From positions 1-58,466 of IMG/VR virus record IMGVR_UViG_3300034012_003048: a DNA stretch of 58,466 bases, one strand, 5' to 3'. Source of the DNA: a virus. The notes under the pieces are model-generated. The model saw only the letters and a program-made list of their open reading frames with translations. It did not search any database and was not told where the DNA came from. Made by a program: the position numbers and the translations under genes. Of this stretch, positions 14,631 through 23,113 are shown piece by piece (within the stretch, counting starts at the first letter, position 1; each line of letters opens with the position of its first letter).

Positions 14631-15347
14631 TTATTTTTGGAATACCCCTTTTTTGACCATTCTTACAAGAATTCTACTACAAGCAATTTCTAAAGCTTTT
14701 TTTGTAGTAATCCCTATAGTTGATTGATTGAATTTTACATCACTCAAGTTATCATCATTGAGTAATGATAATTCTCTAACAGTTTTAGCTTCCCCGAGTC
14801 CTGATGCTGCGATAATTTCACCTGTCTCAGCATTTGTGAATCTAACTTGAAGGCCAAGTCTTGTGTTCACAATGTTTTTAACACCATCTTTTAAATTAAC
14901 AGTTTCATCTTCGGAAACAGAAAAGTCATAAACTTCGATTGTTACGAAATAATGTGCCAATCTAATCTTCCCCCTACCATCGAGTTTGTCTTGTGAGATT
15001 CCTGCTTGAGATGCCTGAAATTGTTTAACCATACGATTCTTTATTTCAGTCTTGTCTTCGGTGAAAGTAAATCTGTTCAACTCAGATAAAAACTCCAAAC
15101 TAATATTAGCAACACCGAGACCAACTTTTTTTTCTTTTAGTTCAGGATACTGTTCATATACCTCATCACTTATACCGATTGTAAGAATTTGTATTGGAAT
15201 AGTTGGACCATCATAATCCATTAGAGAATCGATATTAATTTTTGTTTCGAAACTTGCCTTGTATTGTTCCGTTTTGGTTGTTCCTACAACTTGCCCGTTT
15301 ACAAACGAGCAAGTTAATAGGAAAATAGGTAGTAAAATCTTTTTCAT
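14631..15347 (-). CDS. CsgG-like secreted/outer-membrane protein
   Basis: Signal peptide at residues 1-18 (ends SFVNGQ). The body follows the CsgG pattern: a helix-rich segment with NRFTFTEDKTEIKNRM, then HYFVTIEVYDFS, LGLQVRFTNAETGEIIAASG, and a final helix before KKGVFQK. CsgG forms the outer-membrane pore for curli subunits. No lipobox Cys is visible here, so pore formation is not certain. It starts 3 nt after the holin-like gene and abuts the barrel gene. The start at 15347 is set by the signal peptide. Confidence 0.75.
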   Translation of the reverse strand: MKKILLPIFLLTCSFVNGQVVGTTKTEQYKASFETKINIDSLMDYDGPTIPIQILTIGISDEVYEQYPELKEKKVGLGVANISLEFLSELNRFTFTEDKTEIKNRMVKQFQASQAGISQDKLDGRGKIRLAHYFVTIEVYDFSVSEDETVNLKDGVKNIVNTRLGLQVRFTNAETGEIIAASGLGEAKTVRELSLLNDDNLSDVKFNQSTIGITTKKALEIACSRILVRMVKKGVFQK

Positions 15348-15349
15348 TT

Positions 15350-15889
15350 TTAATCTTGTTTGATAAGACCACATTTAAGACACTCTTCTTCACCATCACC
15401 ATCCTTGTCACCCCATACGTGTTCACACTGACGATGCTCGAAATACATGTCGATTATACCATCACCATCCTCATCAATACCATCCATTATACCATCACCA
15501 TCTTCGTCGATTTCTACACCGACTTGTGGGGTGACTTGAGGGATAACCTGAGGGGTGACTTGGGGGGTGGGTGTTGAATCTTTCATATCTAAAGTAGATG
15601 AGAAAGAAACACCATCTTCTTCGTCCATTTTTTGAACCAACATCTTGTCCTTATCTGTATCACTGAACCAATAGTCAATGATTTTACCATAAGAACCAAT
15701 GAATGCTCCAAGTAACAATAGGAGAAGTTCTTTCCACTCACCACTTATTGCGCTTTGTTCGAAAATCGCCATAAAAATGGCGCCTATGATGACCACAAAT
15801 CCACCTAAAACAAGAGCAGTAATCCACCACCTTCTTTTCATCATGGAGTTCAATAAATCTTTAAATCCTGTAGGTGTTTGTTGACTCAT
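15350..15889 (-). CDS. Holin-like protein with calcium-loop and zinc-type tail (179 aa)
   Basis: Two transmembrane helices (about residues 21-43 and 53-68) are followed by GSYGKIIDYWFSD, a signature of phage 3-TM/gene-transfer-release-type holins. The C-terminal 80 residues are unusual: repeated TPQV units (about 109-124), two Asp-rich loops (DEDGDGIMDG, DEDGDGIID) like thrombospondin type 3 or EF-hand calcium sites, and a CEHVW...CLKCG segment able to bind zinc. Such an extension is unexpected on a holin. It lies in the lysis/surface block upstream of CsgG-like and endolysin genes. Confidence 0.72.
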   Translation of the reverse strand: MSQQTPTGFKDLLNSMMKRRWWITALVLGGFVVIIGAIFMAIFEQSAISGEWKELLLLLLGAFIGSYGKIIDYWFSDTDKDKMLVQKMDEEDGVSFSSTLDMKDSTPTPQVTPQVIPQVTPQVGVEIDEDGDGIMDGIDEDGDGIIDMYFEHRQCEHVWGDKDGDGEEECLKCGLIKQD

Positions 15890-15892
15890 AAA

Positions 15893-16207
15893 TTACCATT
15901 TTGGGTCCTCTGAAAAAGGTTTTGGTTTAGGAGCTGGTTCAGCAGGTTTTGCCGCTGGTTTTTCTACAACACGCTCGATTACTTTGGTAGTTCCTCCCGT
16001 AGCAGGTGCCGCTTGTTGTTGAGAGTTGTTAATTACGATAGTGGGTTGTGCTTGAACAGGTTGTTCCTGTTTTTCTTCGTGACCACCAAATAATAATGTG
16101 CTTAACCACACACCACCACCGGCAACTACAGTTCCGAGTGTTCCTACAATGGTCTTCTTTAGTCCTGACCAAGAGCCATCATTTTGTTCTAATTGTTCTT
16201 CTGACAT
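15893..16207 (-). CDS. Small membrane protein with Pro/Ala-rich tail (104 aa)
   Basis: A charged N-terminus, one transmembrane helix (about residues 20-42, TIVGTLGTVVAGGGVWLSTL) and a long Pro/Ala/Glu/Lys-rich C-terminal tail. The position between the holin-like gene and the secreted-protein genes suggests a lysis accessory such as a second holin, antiholin or spanin-like spacer protein, but no sequence signature proves this. Confidence 0.65.
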   Translation of the reverse strand: MSEEQLEQNDGSWSGLKKTIVGTLGTVVAGGGVWLSTLLFGGHEEKQEQPVQAQPTIVINNSQQQAAPATGGTTKVIERVVEKPAAKPAEPAPKPKPFSEDPKW

Positions 16208-16212
16208 AGTTT

Positions 16213-18117
16213 TTAAATTTTAATGAAAGGTTTAGTTATCCTTTTATCATTATTTACCATAACTAGTAAATATTTTCCTTGGGCTAACTGAGTTGCGTTT
16301 ACCGCTCTCACTATTTGAGTTGTTATATCGTCTGTTTCGAATTTACCTAAACTTAAAATTTTTCTACCTGAAATATCGTAAACAAATCCCTCCATCCAGT
16401 AATTGTTTGGTAATTTAATAATCAACTCAAATTGTCCTGAATTTGGATTTGGTCTAATTTCTGCTGTTGGCTCTGATATTGGAACTATTGGTCCTATAGT
16501 CCTGTAACTTAGTACTATTCTTTCTGATTGTAATTCAATATTAAAGTGGTCACCTTTATTATCTGAGGCGTCCATAAGTTGTCTAACGTAAACGAAAGAT
16601 GAAATATCTTGGCTAGGGTTGATTGGGCTAAATTTTAATTTGAAGGGGGTGGACAAACCACTTATCCCCCCCTTCGATTGATTATTCATTCCACCGAATC
16701 GAATTATGCCGTTTCGGTCGTCGTGTGTAACATATTGTAACCATTGGTTTGGTAAAGTTGAAACTACTTCATCGAACTTAACCATTGTTGGGTCATATTT
16801 CATTTCGAATTGTAAACCATAATTAATCAAGCCATTTGTTGAAATGTTGAATGGAACATTCATGGGTTGACCAACTGCGTATGTATTAGGAATTGTAACA
16901 TCAAACCTACCTTGGTAGTTTGCCGCAGTTACCAAATTTCCATTTCCATCGTATACTGGTGATGAATGTGTTCTATCTACGTCACCCAAAATGAAGTATT
17001 TCAAATCCAAAGTTAAATTGTTTGTAGTAACACTATCAAAAACAAAGTTTGTTCTCGATGAATAGGTTGCCCATGTTGTCCATTGGTCTTGACCCATTGC
17101 CAAACTATCGAATTCATTCTTTGTGAAGACGTGTATTAAGTTTGTTGTGTTAATTGGTCTTAAACCTGAAACAGAAGCGTAGATTCCATAAGGGTCTCCA
17201 CCGTCCAACTTTTGGTTCAAGTTAATATCTCCAATTAAGTACGCTAAGCCGTTCCTAAGATATTGTTGACCATAGGATTGAAGGACATCGGTATTTATGA
17301 ATTCGTTGAAAGACTTGGTAGCATCTGCGATTGTAACAGAGTTATCTCTCATAGTGACCAAACTATCAGCATTGAATACCAACTCAATTTTGTATCTTGT
17401 ATTCTCATCGATATTATCTAATGTGTAAAGACCTGTCTGTACATCCGGTATTGTTGATGATACTAAAACTCCCGTGTTAGCTTCATAACATTTAAGTGTT
17501 GGTACCCATCCCCTTGATACTGCTGTTTGTGGAAGCCACACTTTTCCAGAAATGGTTAAATTACCCAAAAGTTTAACCGCCATTTTTTGATAGTTCAAAA
17601 TCGCCACATTATCTCCAATCGATGTTCCATCAACTTTGAACATTCTAGACCAATTTAGAGTGATAGTATCCGATACGAAATTTGGAACAACATTATTTAT
17701 TTTGTATTTGTTGTGTACGATGTATCCGTTCGATGACACTTGAGAACCATTAGGTAAAATCAAATAGTTTCTTCCGATAGACCAATTATTGTCCGATGAA
17801 TAATTGTAGATGCCATTGTTGTAAGATTGGTATTTGAAATTATCCCAAGATTTATAGGCAATTTCTGGAGAATTACCATTCAAACCCGCATCAACGGTAG
17901 TTGACAGATATGTAAACAATTCTTTTTTGTATTGCCAGTCAACTTGAAAACTTCTGACATCTGTTCCTTGTGTTGGTTTGTAATACCAGGCCACATCGAG
18001 AGTGTCACCTCTTCGTACTGTTTTCAGTTGTTGAAAGTGACCAATTTCAGGTGTTTGAGAAATTGATAGTTTAGTCATCAACATTGTTGATAACAAGAAT
18101 AGAATTTTTTTCATCAT
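16213..18117 (-). CDS. Secreted cohesin-like / dockerin-like protein with T9SS type A sorting domain
   Basis: Signal peptide at residues 1-21 of this start (ends KLSISQ). A long beta-rich N-terminal part is followed by a dockerin-like loop (GDINLNQKLDGGDPYG near 295-310), a module ending LGDVDRTHSS shared with the CLECT protein, and a cohesin-like domain (about 415-535, with YGLQFEMKYDPTMVKFDE and IIRFGGMN). The C-terminal 80 residues are a Por secretion (T9SS type A) domain: RPNPNSGQFEL, VYDISGRKIL, LAQGKYLLVM, ending KPFIKI. That signal exports and attaches proteins at the Bacteroidota surface, so the protein should use the host type IX machinery. The start overlaps the upstream stop. Confidence 0.88.
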   Translation of the reverse strand: MMKKILFLLSTMLMTKLSISQTPEIGHFQQLKTVRRGDTLDVAWYYKPTQGTDVRSFQVDWQYKKELFTYLSTTVDAGLNGNSPEIAYKSWDNFKYQSYNNGIYNYSSDNNWSIGRNYLILPNGSQVSSNGYIVHNKYKINNVVPNFVSDTITLNWSRMFKVDGTSIGDNVAILNYQKMAVKLLGNLTISGKVWLPQTAVSRGWVPTLKCYEANTGVLVSSTIPDVQTGLYTLDNIDENTRYKIELVFNADSLVTMRDNSVTIADATKSFNEFINTDVLQSYGQQYLRNGLAYLIGDINLNQKLDGGDPYGIYASVSGLRPINTTNLIHVFTKNEFDSLAMGQDQWTTWATYSSRTNFVFDSVTTNNLTLDLKYFILGDVDRTHSSPVYDGNGNLVTAANYQGRFDVTIPNTYAVGQPMNVPFNISTNGLINYGLQFEMKYDPTMVKFDEVVSTLPNQWLQYVTHDDRNGIIRFGGMNNQSKGGISGLSTPFKLKFSPINPSQDISSFVYVRQLMDASDNKGDHFNIELQSERIVLSYRTIGPIVPISEPTAEIRPNPNSGQFELIIKLPNNYWMEGFVYDISGRKILSLGKFETDDITTQIVRAVNATQLAQGKYLLVMVNNDKRITKPFIKI

Positions 18118-18605
18118 TCGAAGAAATTTTTGATTAATGTTTCGCAAGCCTTTTTTATGACGTTTGAAACGGATTGTTGATTTATTTTACCACCCTCTGA
18201 AATAATCAGTGTTGACATCGAAATCTCAGAGGATTTTTCAGTAACAATTGTTTCCTTGGGTTTTTTTCCATAAAACTCTAACATACGGCCCCTGACTCTC
18301 AGGACAGTCTCACTATTTTCTTTGTGGATTACAGAAAAACCTGATTTAGTGTTGAGGACATCAAAATAAATCAAATCGATTTGTAATTTATAGTCGGCTT
18401 GACTACAACTATCCACTAACTGAAAGTCCTTTTCTTGGAGATATTCCAAAAGTATGTTTTTGAAACCAAAGGTTAGATTTCTATTACCCAACATCTGTCC
18501 CATTTGAATTTTGTTGTCAATTGACACAATACAGACCTTTTTACCTTGTGAAAAAAGGGATAGTGATAATAGAAAAAAACCGAAGGTCAATAGTAATCTT
18601 TTCAT
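18114..18605 (-). CDS. Small secreted CsgG/TolB-like protein
   Basis: Signal peptide at residues 1-20 (ends LSLFSQ). The 140-residue body alternates strands and helices (KVCIVSIDN, ILLEYLQEKDFQLVDSCSQADYKLQIDLIYFD) in the CsgG/TolB-N manner and ends in a helix with CETLIKNFFE. It is the first gene of the surface/lysis operon, with a TATTTAT box 5 nt before the ATG, divergent from PPK2. Assignment is by pattern only; a generic periplasmic protein is the alternative. Confidence 0.65.
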   Translation of the reverse strand: MKRLLLTFGFFLLSLSLFSQGKKVCIVSIDNKIQMGQMLGNRNLTFGFKNILLEYLQEKDFQLVDSCSQADYKLQIDLIYFDVLNTKSGFSVIHKENSETVLRVRGRMLEFYGKKPKETIVTEKSSEISMSTLIISEGGKINQQSVSNVIKKACETLIKNFFE

Positions 18606-18660
18606 AATCTATAAATATTCGATAGTCAATTACAATATATTTATTAAGAAATAATTTTAG

Positions 18661-19761
18661 ATGAAATTATTAAATGAAATTGAACGAATTAAGTCTGTCA
18701 TGGGTTTCCTAAATGAGGAACAAGAAATGGAGGGACCATCGATGAATAAGAATTTAAGGAAGACAGTAGAAATCCTTCAATTTTTGAAAATATATGGAAA
18801 TAAAATAGAGAGGATGTTACAAGACCTTTCTAAGTTTGCTGAGGAGCAAATTATAGATTTTGATTTACTTGAAAGAGGTTTGAGAAAAACTTTATTGAAG
18901 AAAGGAGATAAGAAAAAAAATGTGGAAGAATATTTGGGTAAAGTTGTTACATCGTTGAGGTATAGAGAGAGGAAGGGGTATGGAACTGAGCCCGATAGTG
19001 AGGACTACGAGTTTGAAATTGAGGAGCCATCTATAATCCCCAAAAAGGTTTACAGGAAAGAACTTTACGAATTACAAATAGAGTTGTTAAAATTACAAGA
19101 ATGGTTAAAACAAACAGGAAAAACCGTAATCTTAGTTTTCGAAGGTAGAGATTCTGCTGGTAAAGGTTCAACAATAAAAAAGTTTACAGAAAATTTAGAC
19201 CCAAAATATTATAATGTGATTGCTTTGGGTATTCCAACCCCCGATGAAAAGAAGGATTGGTGGAACAGATATCGAAAACAAATAAAGCCGGGTATGATAA
19301 ATCTTTTCGATAGAAGTTGGTATAACAGAGGGTTAATTGAACCTGTCATGGGTTATGGTTCCCCAGAAGAATACGAAGATTTCATGGAAAATGTTGCCGA
19401 CTTTGAACAGGATTTAGTTAAGGGCGGAGACTTTTTGTTCAAGTTATGGTTTTCTATAGACAAAGAGACACAAAAAAGAAGATTTGATATTAGACAAAAA
19501 TCTCCACTGAAATATTGGAAATATTCACCTAACGACGCCAAAATGCAGGATTTATGGGACAGATTTACAGAATTCAAAGAAAAACTTTTTGATAAGACAT
19601 CTACTCTGAATCACCCATGGGTTATTATTGATGCTCAGGACAAAAGGGTTTCGGGTTTGAACGCCATCAGATATATTTTACAGAGTATACCCTATGCTGG
19701 TAAAAACAAAAAGGTTTTAGAAAAAGATTATCCCGAAGTAATTGCCGTATTGAAACCTTAA
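18661..19761 (+). CDS. ppk2: Polyphosphate kinase 2 (PPK2) with N-terminal virion-type tag
   Basis: The catalytic core spans about residues 128-350: Walker A in FEGRDSAGKGSTIKKF, Walker B/lid in INLFDRSWYNRG, and RFDIRQKSPLKYWKYSPND. PPK2 enzymes transfer phosphate between polyphosphate and nucleotides; this sequence is of the class acting on nucleoside mono- or diphosphates, but the direction cannot be told. Residues 5-20 (NEIERIKSVMGFLNEE) are a tag shared with unrelated proteins at 2262 and 31160, and residues 21-125 are an extra helical region. The TATTTAT box is 16 nt upstream. The tag suggests the enzyme is packaged in the capsid (inference). Confidence 0.9.
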   Translation: MKLLNEIERIKSVMGFLNEEQEMEGPSMNKNLRKTVEILQFLKIYGNKIERMLQDLSKFAEEQIIDFDLLERGLRKTLLKKGDKKKNVEEYLGKVVTSLRYRERKGYGTEPDSEDYEFEIEEPSIIPKKVYRKELYELQIELLKLQEWLKQTGKTVILVFEGRDSAGKGSTIKKFTENLDPKYYNVIALGIPTPDEKKDWWNRYRKQIKPGMINLFDRSWYNRGLIEPVMGYGSPEEYEDFMENVADFEQDLVKGGDFLFKLWFSIDKETQKRRFDIRQKSPLKYWKYSPNDAKMQDLWDRFTEFKEKLFDKTSTLNHPWVIIDAQDKRVSGLNAIRYILQSIPYAGKNKKVLEKDYPEVIAVLKP

Positions 19762-19955
19762 TTTTCTTGAATTTTTTCTATTTGATTTGCTGAAATCATC
19801 ATCCACAAATCAAATAAAAGAAAAACCAAAATTGGTTGAATTTCTGAAATTGGGTGATTGGTTTTATCAAAGTTTTGATGATATAACCATAAAATTACTT
19901 TGAAACCACAATAAATTTTAACACCAATAAGTAAAAGTCCAAGAATTGTTTTCAT
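19758..19955 (-). CDS. Small membrane protein (65 aa)
   Basis: Two hydrophobic segments (TILGLLLIGVKIYCGFKVIL near residues 3-22 and PILVFLLFDLWMMIS near 41-55). The stop overlaps the PPK2 stop region by 4 nt in convergent orientation. No family recognised; coding is supported by the clean two-helix hydrophobic pattern. Confidence 0.55.
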   Translation of the reverse strand: MKTILGLLLIGVKIYCGFKVILWLYHQNFDKTNHPISEIQPILVFLLFDLWMMISANQIEKIQEN

Positions 19956-19992
19956 ATTGAAATTTATAACTATTTATTTTAAAAGACAAGTC

Positions 19993-20619
19993 ATGGAGAA
20001 ATTAAGAGAAATTATCAAAGAAACTTTAGAGGAACACATAGACAAATCTCTAATACTTACTGAAAATATCGAGATTTCTGATTCATTAAAATATCATATT
20101 GATGAAGGACTTACGTTGTCAAATAATGTATTCAGAGTTTATTCGAAAGGATATTTTGATTTGGTTAATGAGGTTAGGGAGTTGTGGAGACAGGGAAAGA
20201 TTACTTTGAATGAAGAAGATACTCTGATTGTAGAGTCTGATTTGGGTTTGAGGGTAAAGATTAAAAACGAATATGTGTATTTGGATGCTCCTTTTATTTT
20301 GGAGGAATGGACCGAAGAGGAGTTGTTGGATGAGGCAAAACATCGGGGTAAAAATGTTAAATTGAACAAACCATTCAGAACTCCTGGTGGACCAAAAAAG
20401 TTCGCAGTCTATGTAAAATCACCGGGAGGTGGAGTAAAAAAAGTCACTTTCGGTGACCCTAATTTAAAGGTAAGAAACAGAAACAAGGGGGCGGCCAAAT
20501 CATTTAGAGCGAGACACAAATGTGACCAAAAAAAGGATAGAACGACCGCAGGTTACTGGTCTTGTAATGTAGGAAGATATGCCAAACAATTAGGATTGGC
20601 ATCCAAAAATGCTTGGTAA
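19993..20619 (+). CDS. Phage structural-type protein with basic Cys-containing C-terminal domain (208 aa)
   Basis: The N-terminus is tag-like (LREIIKETLEEHI, then LILTEN near residues 20-25). The C-terminal 90 residues form a compact basic domain: PFRTPGGPKKFAVYVKSPGG, TFGDPNLKVRN, then SFRARHKC and GYWSCNVGRYAKQLG. As I recall, this domain recurs in large tailed phages, often attached to head proteins, with no established activity. The start at 19993 follows a TATTTAT box (19971-19977) by 15 nt. It overlaps the next gene (TAATG). Confidence 0.75.
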   Translation: MEKLREIIKETLEEHIDKSLILTENIEISDSLKYHIDEGLTLSNNVFRVYSKGYFDLVNEVRELWRQGKITLNEEDTLIVESDLGLRVKIKNEYVYLDAPFILEEWTEEELLDEAKHRGKNVKLNKPFRTPGGPKKFAVYVKSPGGGVKKVTFGDPNLKVRNRNKGAAKSFRARHKCDQKKDRTTAGYWSCNVGRYAKQLGLASKNAW

Positions 20620-20963
20620 TGGAAATCAATAGAGTTAAGAGGTTATTACAAAATTACTTGGACACAGTAGTTACACCCAAATTCAATGAAAAGAGAGAAG
20701 AATTCGGGTTAGAACCTGTAGAGATGAATATTCACGACATTTTGAAAGGGAGATACCAACCTCCAATAATTCATATATTCTTAGATACCGAACCTACTAT
20801 AAAAAAAACTTACGGTATGAAGCCTTTCATGGTTATGTTAATTGGGTGGATTGAAAATGAAATTAATAACTTCATGAAAATCTTTTCGTTAGATAATAAA
20901 ATAAAAATCCATTGGAATAAAAGACCAATCTTCAATAATGCATCCTTATCAACAGACGATTAA
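20619..20963 (+). CDS. Hypothetical protein (114 aa)
   Basis: The ATG at 20619 overlaps the preceding stop codon, indicating coupling. The N-terminus MEINRVKRLLQNYLDTVV is amphipathic and helical and could be another tag variant. The middle shows PPIIHIFLDTEPT. It overlaps the following gene by 26 nt. Not recognised. Confidence 0.65.
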   Translation: MEINRVKRLLQNYLDTVVTPKFNEKREEFGLEPVEMNIHDILKGRYQPPIIHIFLDTEPTIKKTYGMKPFMVMLIGWIENEINNFMKIFSLDNKIKIHWNKRPIFNNASLSTDD

Positions 20964-21201
20964 CAACGGGAAAATTTTACGAACATTCAAACCTGACGTT
21001 GAAGATGAAGAATTGAAATGGCACCAAGACCTGAAAGATAGAAAAGTAACTATCTTGGAATCTGGCGGTTGGTCTTTTCAGATAGATGACAATTTGCCGA
21101 ACAAATTACAAATTGCCGAACAAATTTTTATTCCTAAATTTGTTTGGCATAGAGTAATCAAAGGTCACTCTGATTTGATTGTTGAAATTGAGGAGTTTTG
21201 A
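20938..21201 (+). CDS. Small cupin-like phage protein (87 aa)
   Basis: Short beta-rich protein: WHQDLKDRKVTILES, GGWSFQIDDNLPNKL, then IFIPKFVWHRVIKGHSDLI, ending in VEIEEF. The pattern (two turns with a His-Arg near the end) resembles a minimal cupin barrel. I recall similar proteins in other large phages. Last gene of the PPK2-side plus-strand group. Confidence 0.65.
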   Translation: MHPYQQTINNGKILRTFKPDVEDEELKWHQDLKDRKVTILESGGWSFQIDDNLPNKLQIAEQIFIPKFVWHRVIKGHSDLIVEIEEF

Positions 21202-21231
21202 TTAAGTGACCTGAGAATACTGAACATTGAA

Positions 21232-22224
21232 TCATGCGGTCGTCGTTGTTGTCCAAGTCATTTCGGGAACGGCCGTTGGTAGGTCTTCTTCCGTATAAAA
21301 TCTTTGTTCTCTTATTGGAGGAGCCACCTCATTAACAGGTTCGGCAACACGAAGTTCATGTTTATGAATGTCCCCTAAACATTCTTGATGAACCTTCTCT
21401 TGTAGTTCATCACTACACAGATTTTTATTTGTATCTTTTGATTTGAATATTCTTCTAACAATTGGAAATAAGTATTCGTCGACATCAATATCCAAATAAT
21501 CTACTCTTGTATCTTCAGCATTCCAAAAACTCATATCGTGTTCACTAAGTGATTTGAATCCCGCGAACTTGTATCCCGTGAATTTGTTGATGAAATATAC
21601 CAAAATGCCTTGTCGCCAGTATCTTTCGAAATATTGTTTATCACTTTGATAAGTGGTACACCATCTTGTACCTGTACCGTATTTTGCTGATGACGCAAAT
21701 GAGAGAGGTCTAACGATGACCCATTTATCATCTTCATATTCTTTTATCACTTGACCTTCTAGTTCACGATTTAGTTCTTTTATACTTGCCAAAGAAACCG
21801 CCATCCTTATATCATCAATGGAACTAAAGGAAGTAACATCATTGTTTTCAATTCTCTTATTCTCCATTAAAGAGATAAATTCTCTAAAAGTTTCGAAATG
21901 ATTGTTCGGATAAAAATCGATTAGGTGTCTGAGAAAGTACGCTTGATTATCACTTAGATGCTTAACCTCTAAACCTAAATTGGATAGAAAAGTTCTATAT
22001 TCCATTGTCATTTTAGATACTTCATCTTTTGAATGTTGTTCGGTCATCCTCCATCTTTTTCCAAAAATTTTACAAAATAACGGGATATATTTGTATGAAC
22101 TTGTAGGGTCCAAAGATTTGAACACATCGAACATTGTGATATTGAGTTCTGGATATTGTTTTTTTAGTTCATCTATTCGAGACATAAATAAGATTTTTGA
22201 AAAAATAGTTGAAATAAATTTCAT
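21232..22224 (-). CDS. YGxGTxWC-domain phage protein, paralogue of the gene at 52628 (330 aa)
   Basis: The core near residues 181-216 reads AKYGTGTRWCTTYQSD, then FERYWRQGILVYFI. The same core (CKYGSGTKWCVTQ...FDRYTSGRKDLYFII) occurs in the 494-residue gene at 51144-52628. The start at 22224 is chosen because MKF followed by R-E/D-LKK-Y aligns with the N-terminus of that paralogue (MKFFNILLKEGRKEDLKKKY). The C-terminus is Pro/Thr-rich and disordered (about 295-330). The domain occurs in large-phage proteins as I recall; its activity is unknown to me. Confidence 0.7.
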   Translation of the reverse strand: MKFISTIFSKILFMSRIDELKKQYPELNITMFDVFKSLDPTSSYKYIPLFCKIFGKRWRMTEQHSKDEVSKMTMEYRTFLSNLGLEVKHLSDNQAYFLRHLIDFYPNNHFETFREFISLMENKRIENNDVTSFSSIDDIRMAVSLASIKELNRELEGQVIKEYEDDKWVIVRPLSFASSAKYGTGTRWCTTYQSDKQYFERYWRQGILVYFINKFTGYKFAGFKSLSEHDMSFWNAEDTRVDYLDIDVDEYLFPIVRRIFKSKDTNKNLCSDELQEKVHQECLGDIHKHELRVAEPVNEVAPPIREQRFYTEEDLPTAVPEMTWTTTTTA

Positions 22225-22237
22225 GGTCAAATAAAAA

Positions 22238-22260
22238 AGAAGGTGAGTTATTCACCTTCT
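22238..22260. terminator. Bidirectional intrinsic terminator
   Basis: AGAAGGTGA / TCACCTTCT, 9-bp stem with a 5-nt loop, flanked by A-run and T-run, between the tRNA-Ser gene and the minus gene at 22224. Confidence 0.75.
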
Positions 22261-22265
22261 TTCTG

Positions 22266-22351
22266 CGGAAGCGGTTGGATTCGAACCAACGGACCCGTTA
22301 AGGTCTCTAGTTTTCAAGACTAGCGCGATAGACCAACTCTGCCACACTTCC
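22266..22351 (-). tRNA. tRNA-Ser (TGA)
   Basis: Acceptor GGAAGTG/CGCTTCC, anticodon stem CTAGT/ACTAG with loop CTTGAAA (TGA), long variable arm, T loop TTCGAAT, discriminator G. It stands alone, away from the main cluster. Confidence 0.92.
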
Positions 22352-22458
22352 TATTTGGAAACTTTGTGTCCGAAATTTATTAAAACATCCTTACAAAGTA
22401 AAATAAATTCTTCCAAAGTTAAGTCACTTTCCACACGATTAACTTTTAGTTATAAATT

Positions 22459-23079
22459 CTATGATAATTTTTTCGATATTTTTTTGATACACTCAAAAAT
22501 AGTTTCCGCAGTCAACATCATCAAACCAGAAGAAATTAATCTTTTTACGATTAGAACAACCACTTTATCAACATCTTCAGTACCGGAAATTAACTGTTGG
22601 ATGTCAGTTATAATTGGAATTAAAAAACAATATGCTACCGCTTCTGAGAAATTATTTATTAAGACACCAGATGATTTCAAAAATCTTGAAAAAGATTTCC
22701 TAAGTCTAATTGCTTTTTCTTTTAAGATATCAAGTGTGTCACTCAAACCTTCTTTTTCAACAATTTGTTTTAATCTAATTGATTGTTTCCGATTTTCGAA
22801 AAAGGCCATAAAAAATGCCGAACATACCAAAAGAGCAATTTGGTTGTCATCAAGAGAAAAATTTCCATTTCTAAGGAAGTTATCTAACGGAGCAGTTATA
22901 CCTCCAACCGCTGGACCCCAAGTCAATAACATCTTCAAGTTAATTTTGTACTTTCTATTAACTTTATTAACAGAATTTACAAGACTAGAGTATAGTTCCT
23001 TCATATTGTTCGAAAGTCTCTCGTTTTCCGACTCCAATATGATGGTGTTAAATTGATTTTTTGTAATGTAGAAATTCAT
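22459..23079 (-). CDS. Tagged membrane-associated protein (206 aa)
   Basis: Residues 5-17 (ITKNQFNTIILES) match the tag of the gene at 43624. The body has hydrophobic helices (about 79-93, IALLVCSAFFMAFF; 147-162, AVAYCFLIPIITDI; 171-190) separated by basic stretches. A TATTTAT box lies 7 nt upstream of the ATG, within 40 nt of the opposite-strand box for the next gene. Possibly a capsid-internal protein that meets the host membrane on entry (inference). Confidence 0.7.
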   Translation of the reverse strand: MNFYITKNQFNTIILESENERLSNNMKELYSSLVNSVNKVNRKYKINLKMLLTWGPAVGGITAPLDNFLRNGNFSLDDNQIALLVCSAFFMAFFENRKQSIRLKQIVEKEGLSDTLDILKEKAIRLRKSFSRFLKSSGVLINNFSEAVAYCFLIPIITDIQQLISGTEDVDKVVVLIVKRLISSGLMMLTAETIFECIKKISKKLS

Positions 23080-23113
23080 GTATCATATAAATATCTTAAC
23101 TATATTTATAATT

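Noticed and set aside
22355-23056. 233-residue plus-strand frame
   Set aside because: It is the antisense of the tagged gene at 22459-23079, which has a tag, a late box and better composition.
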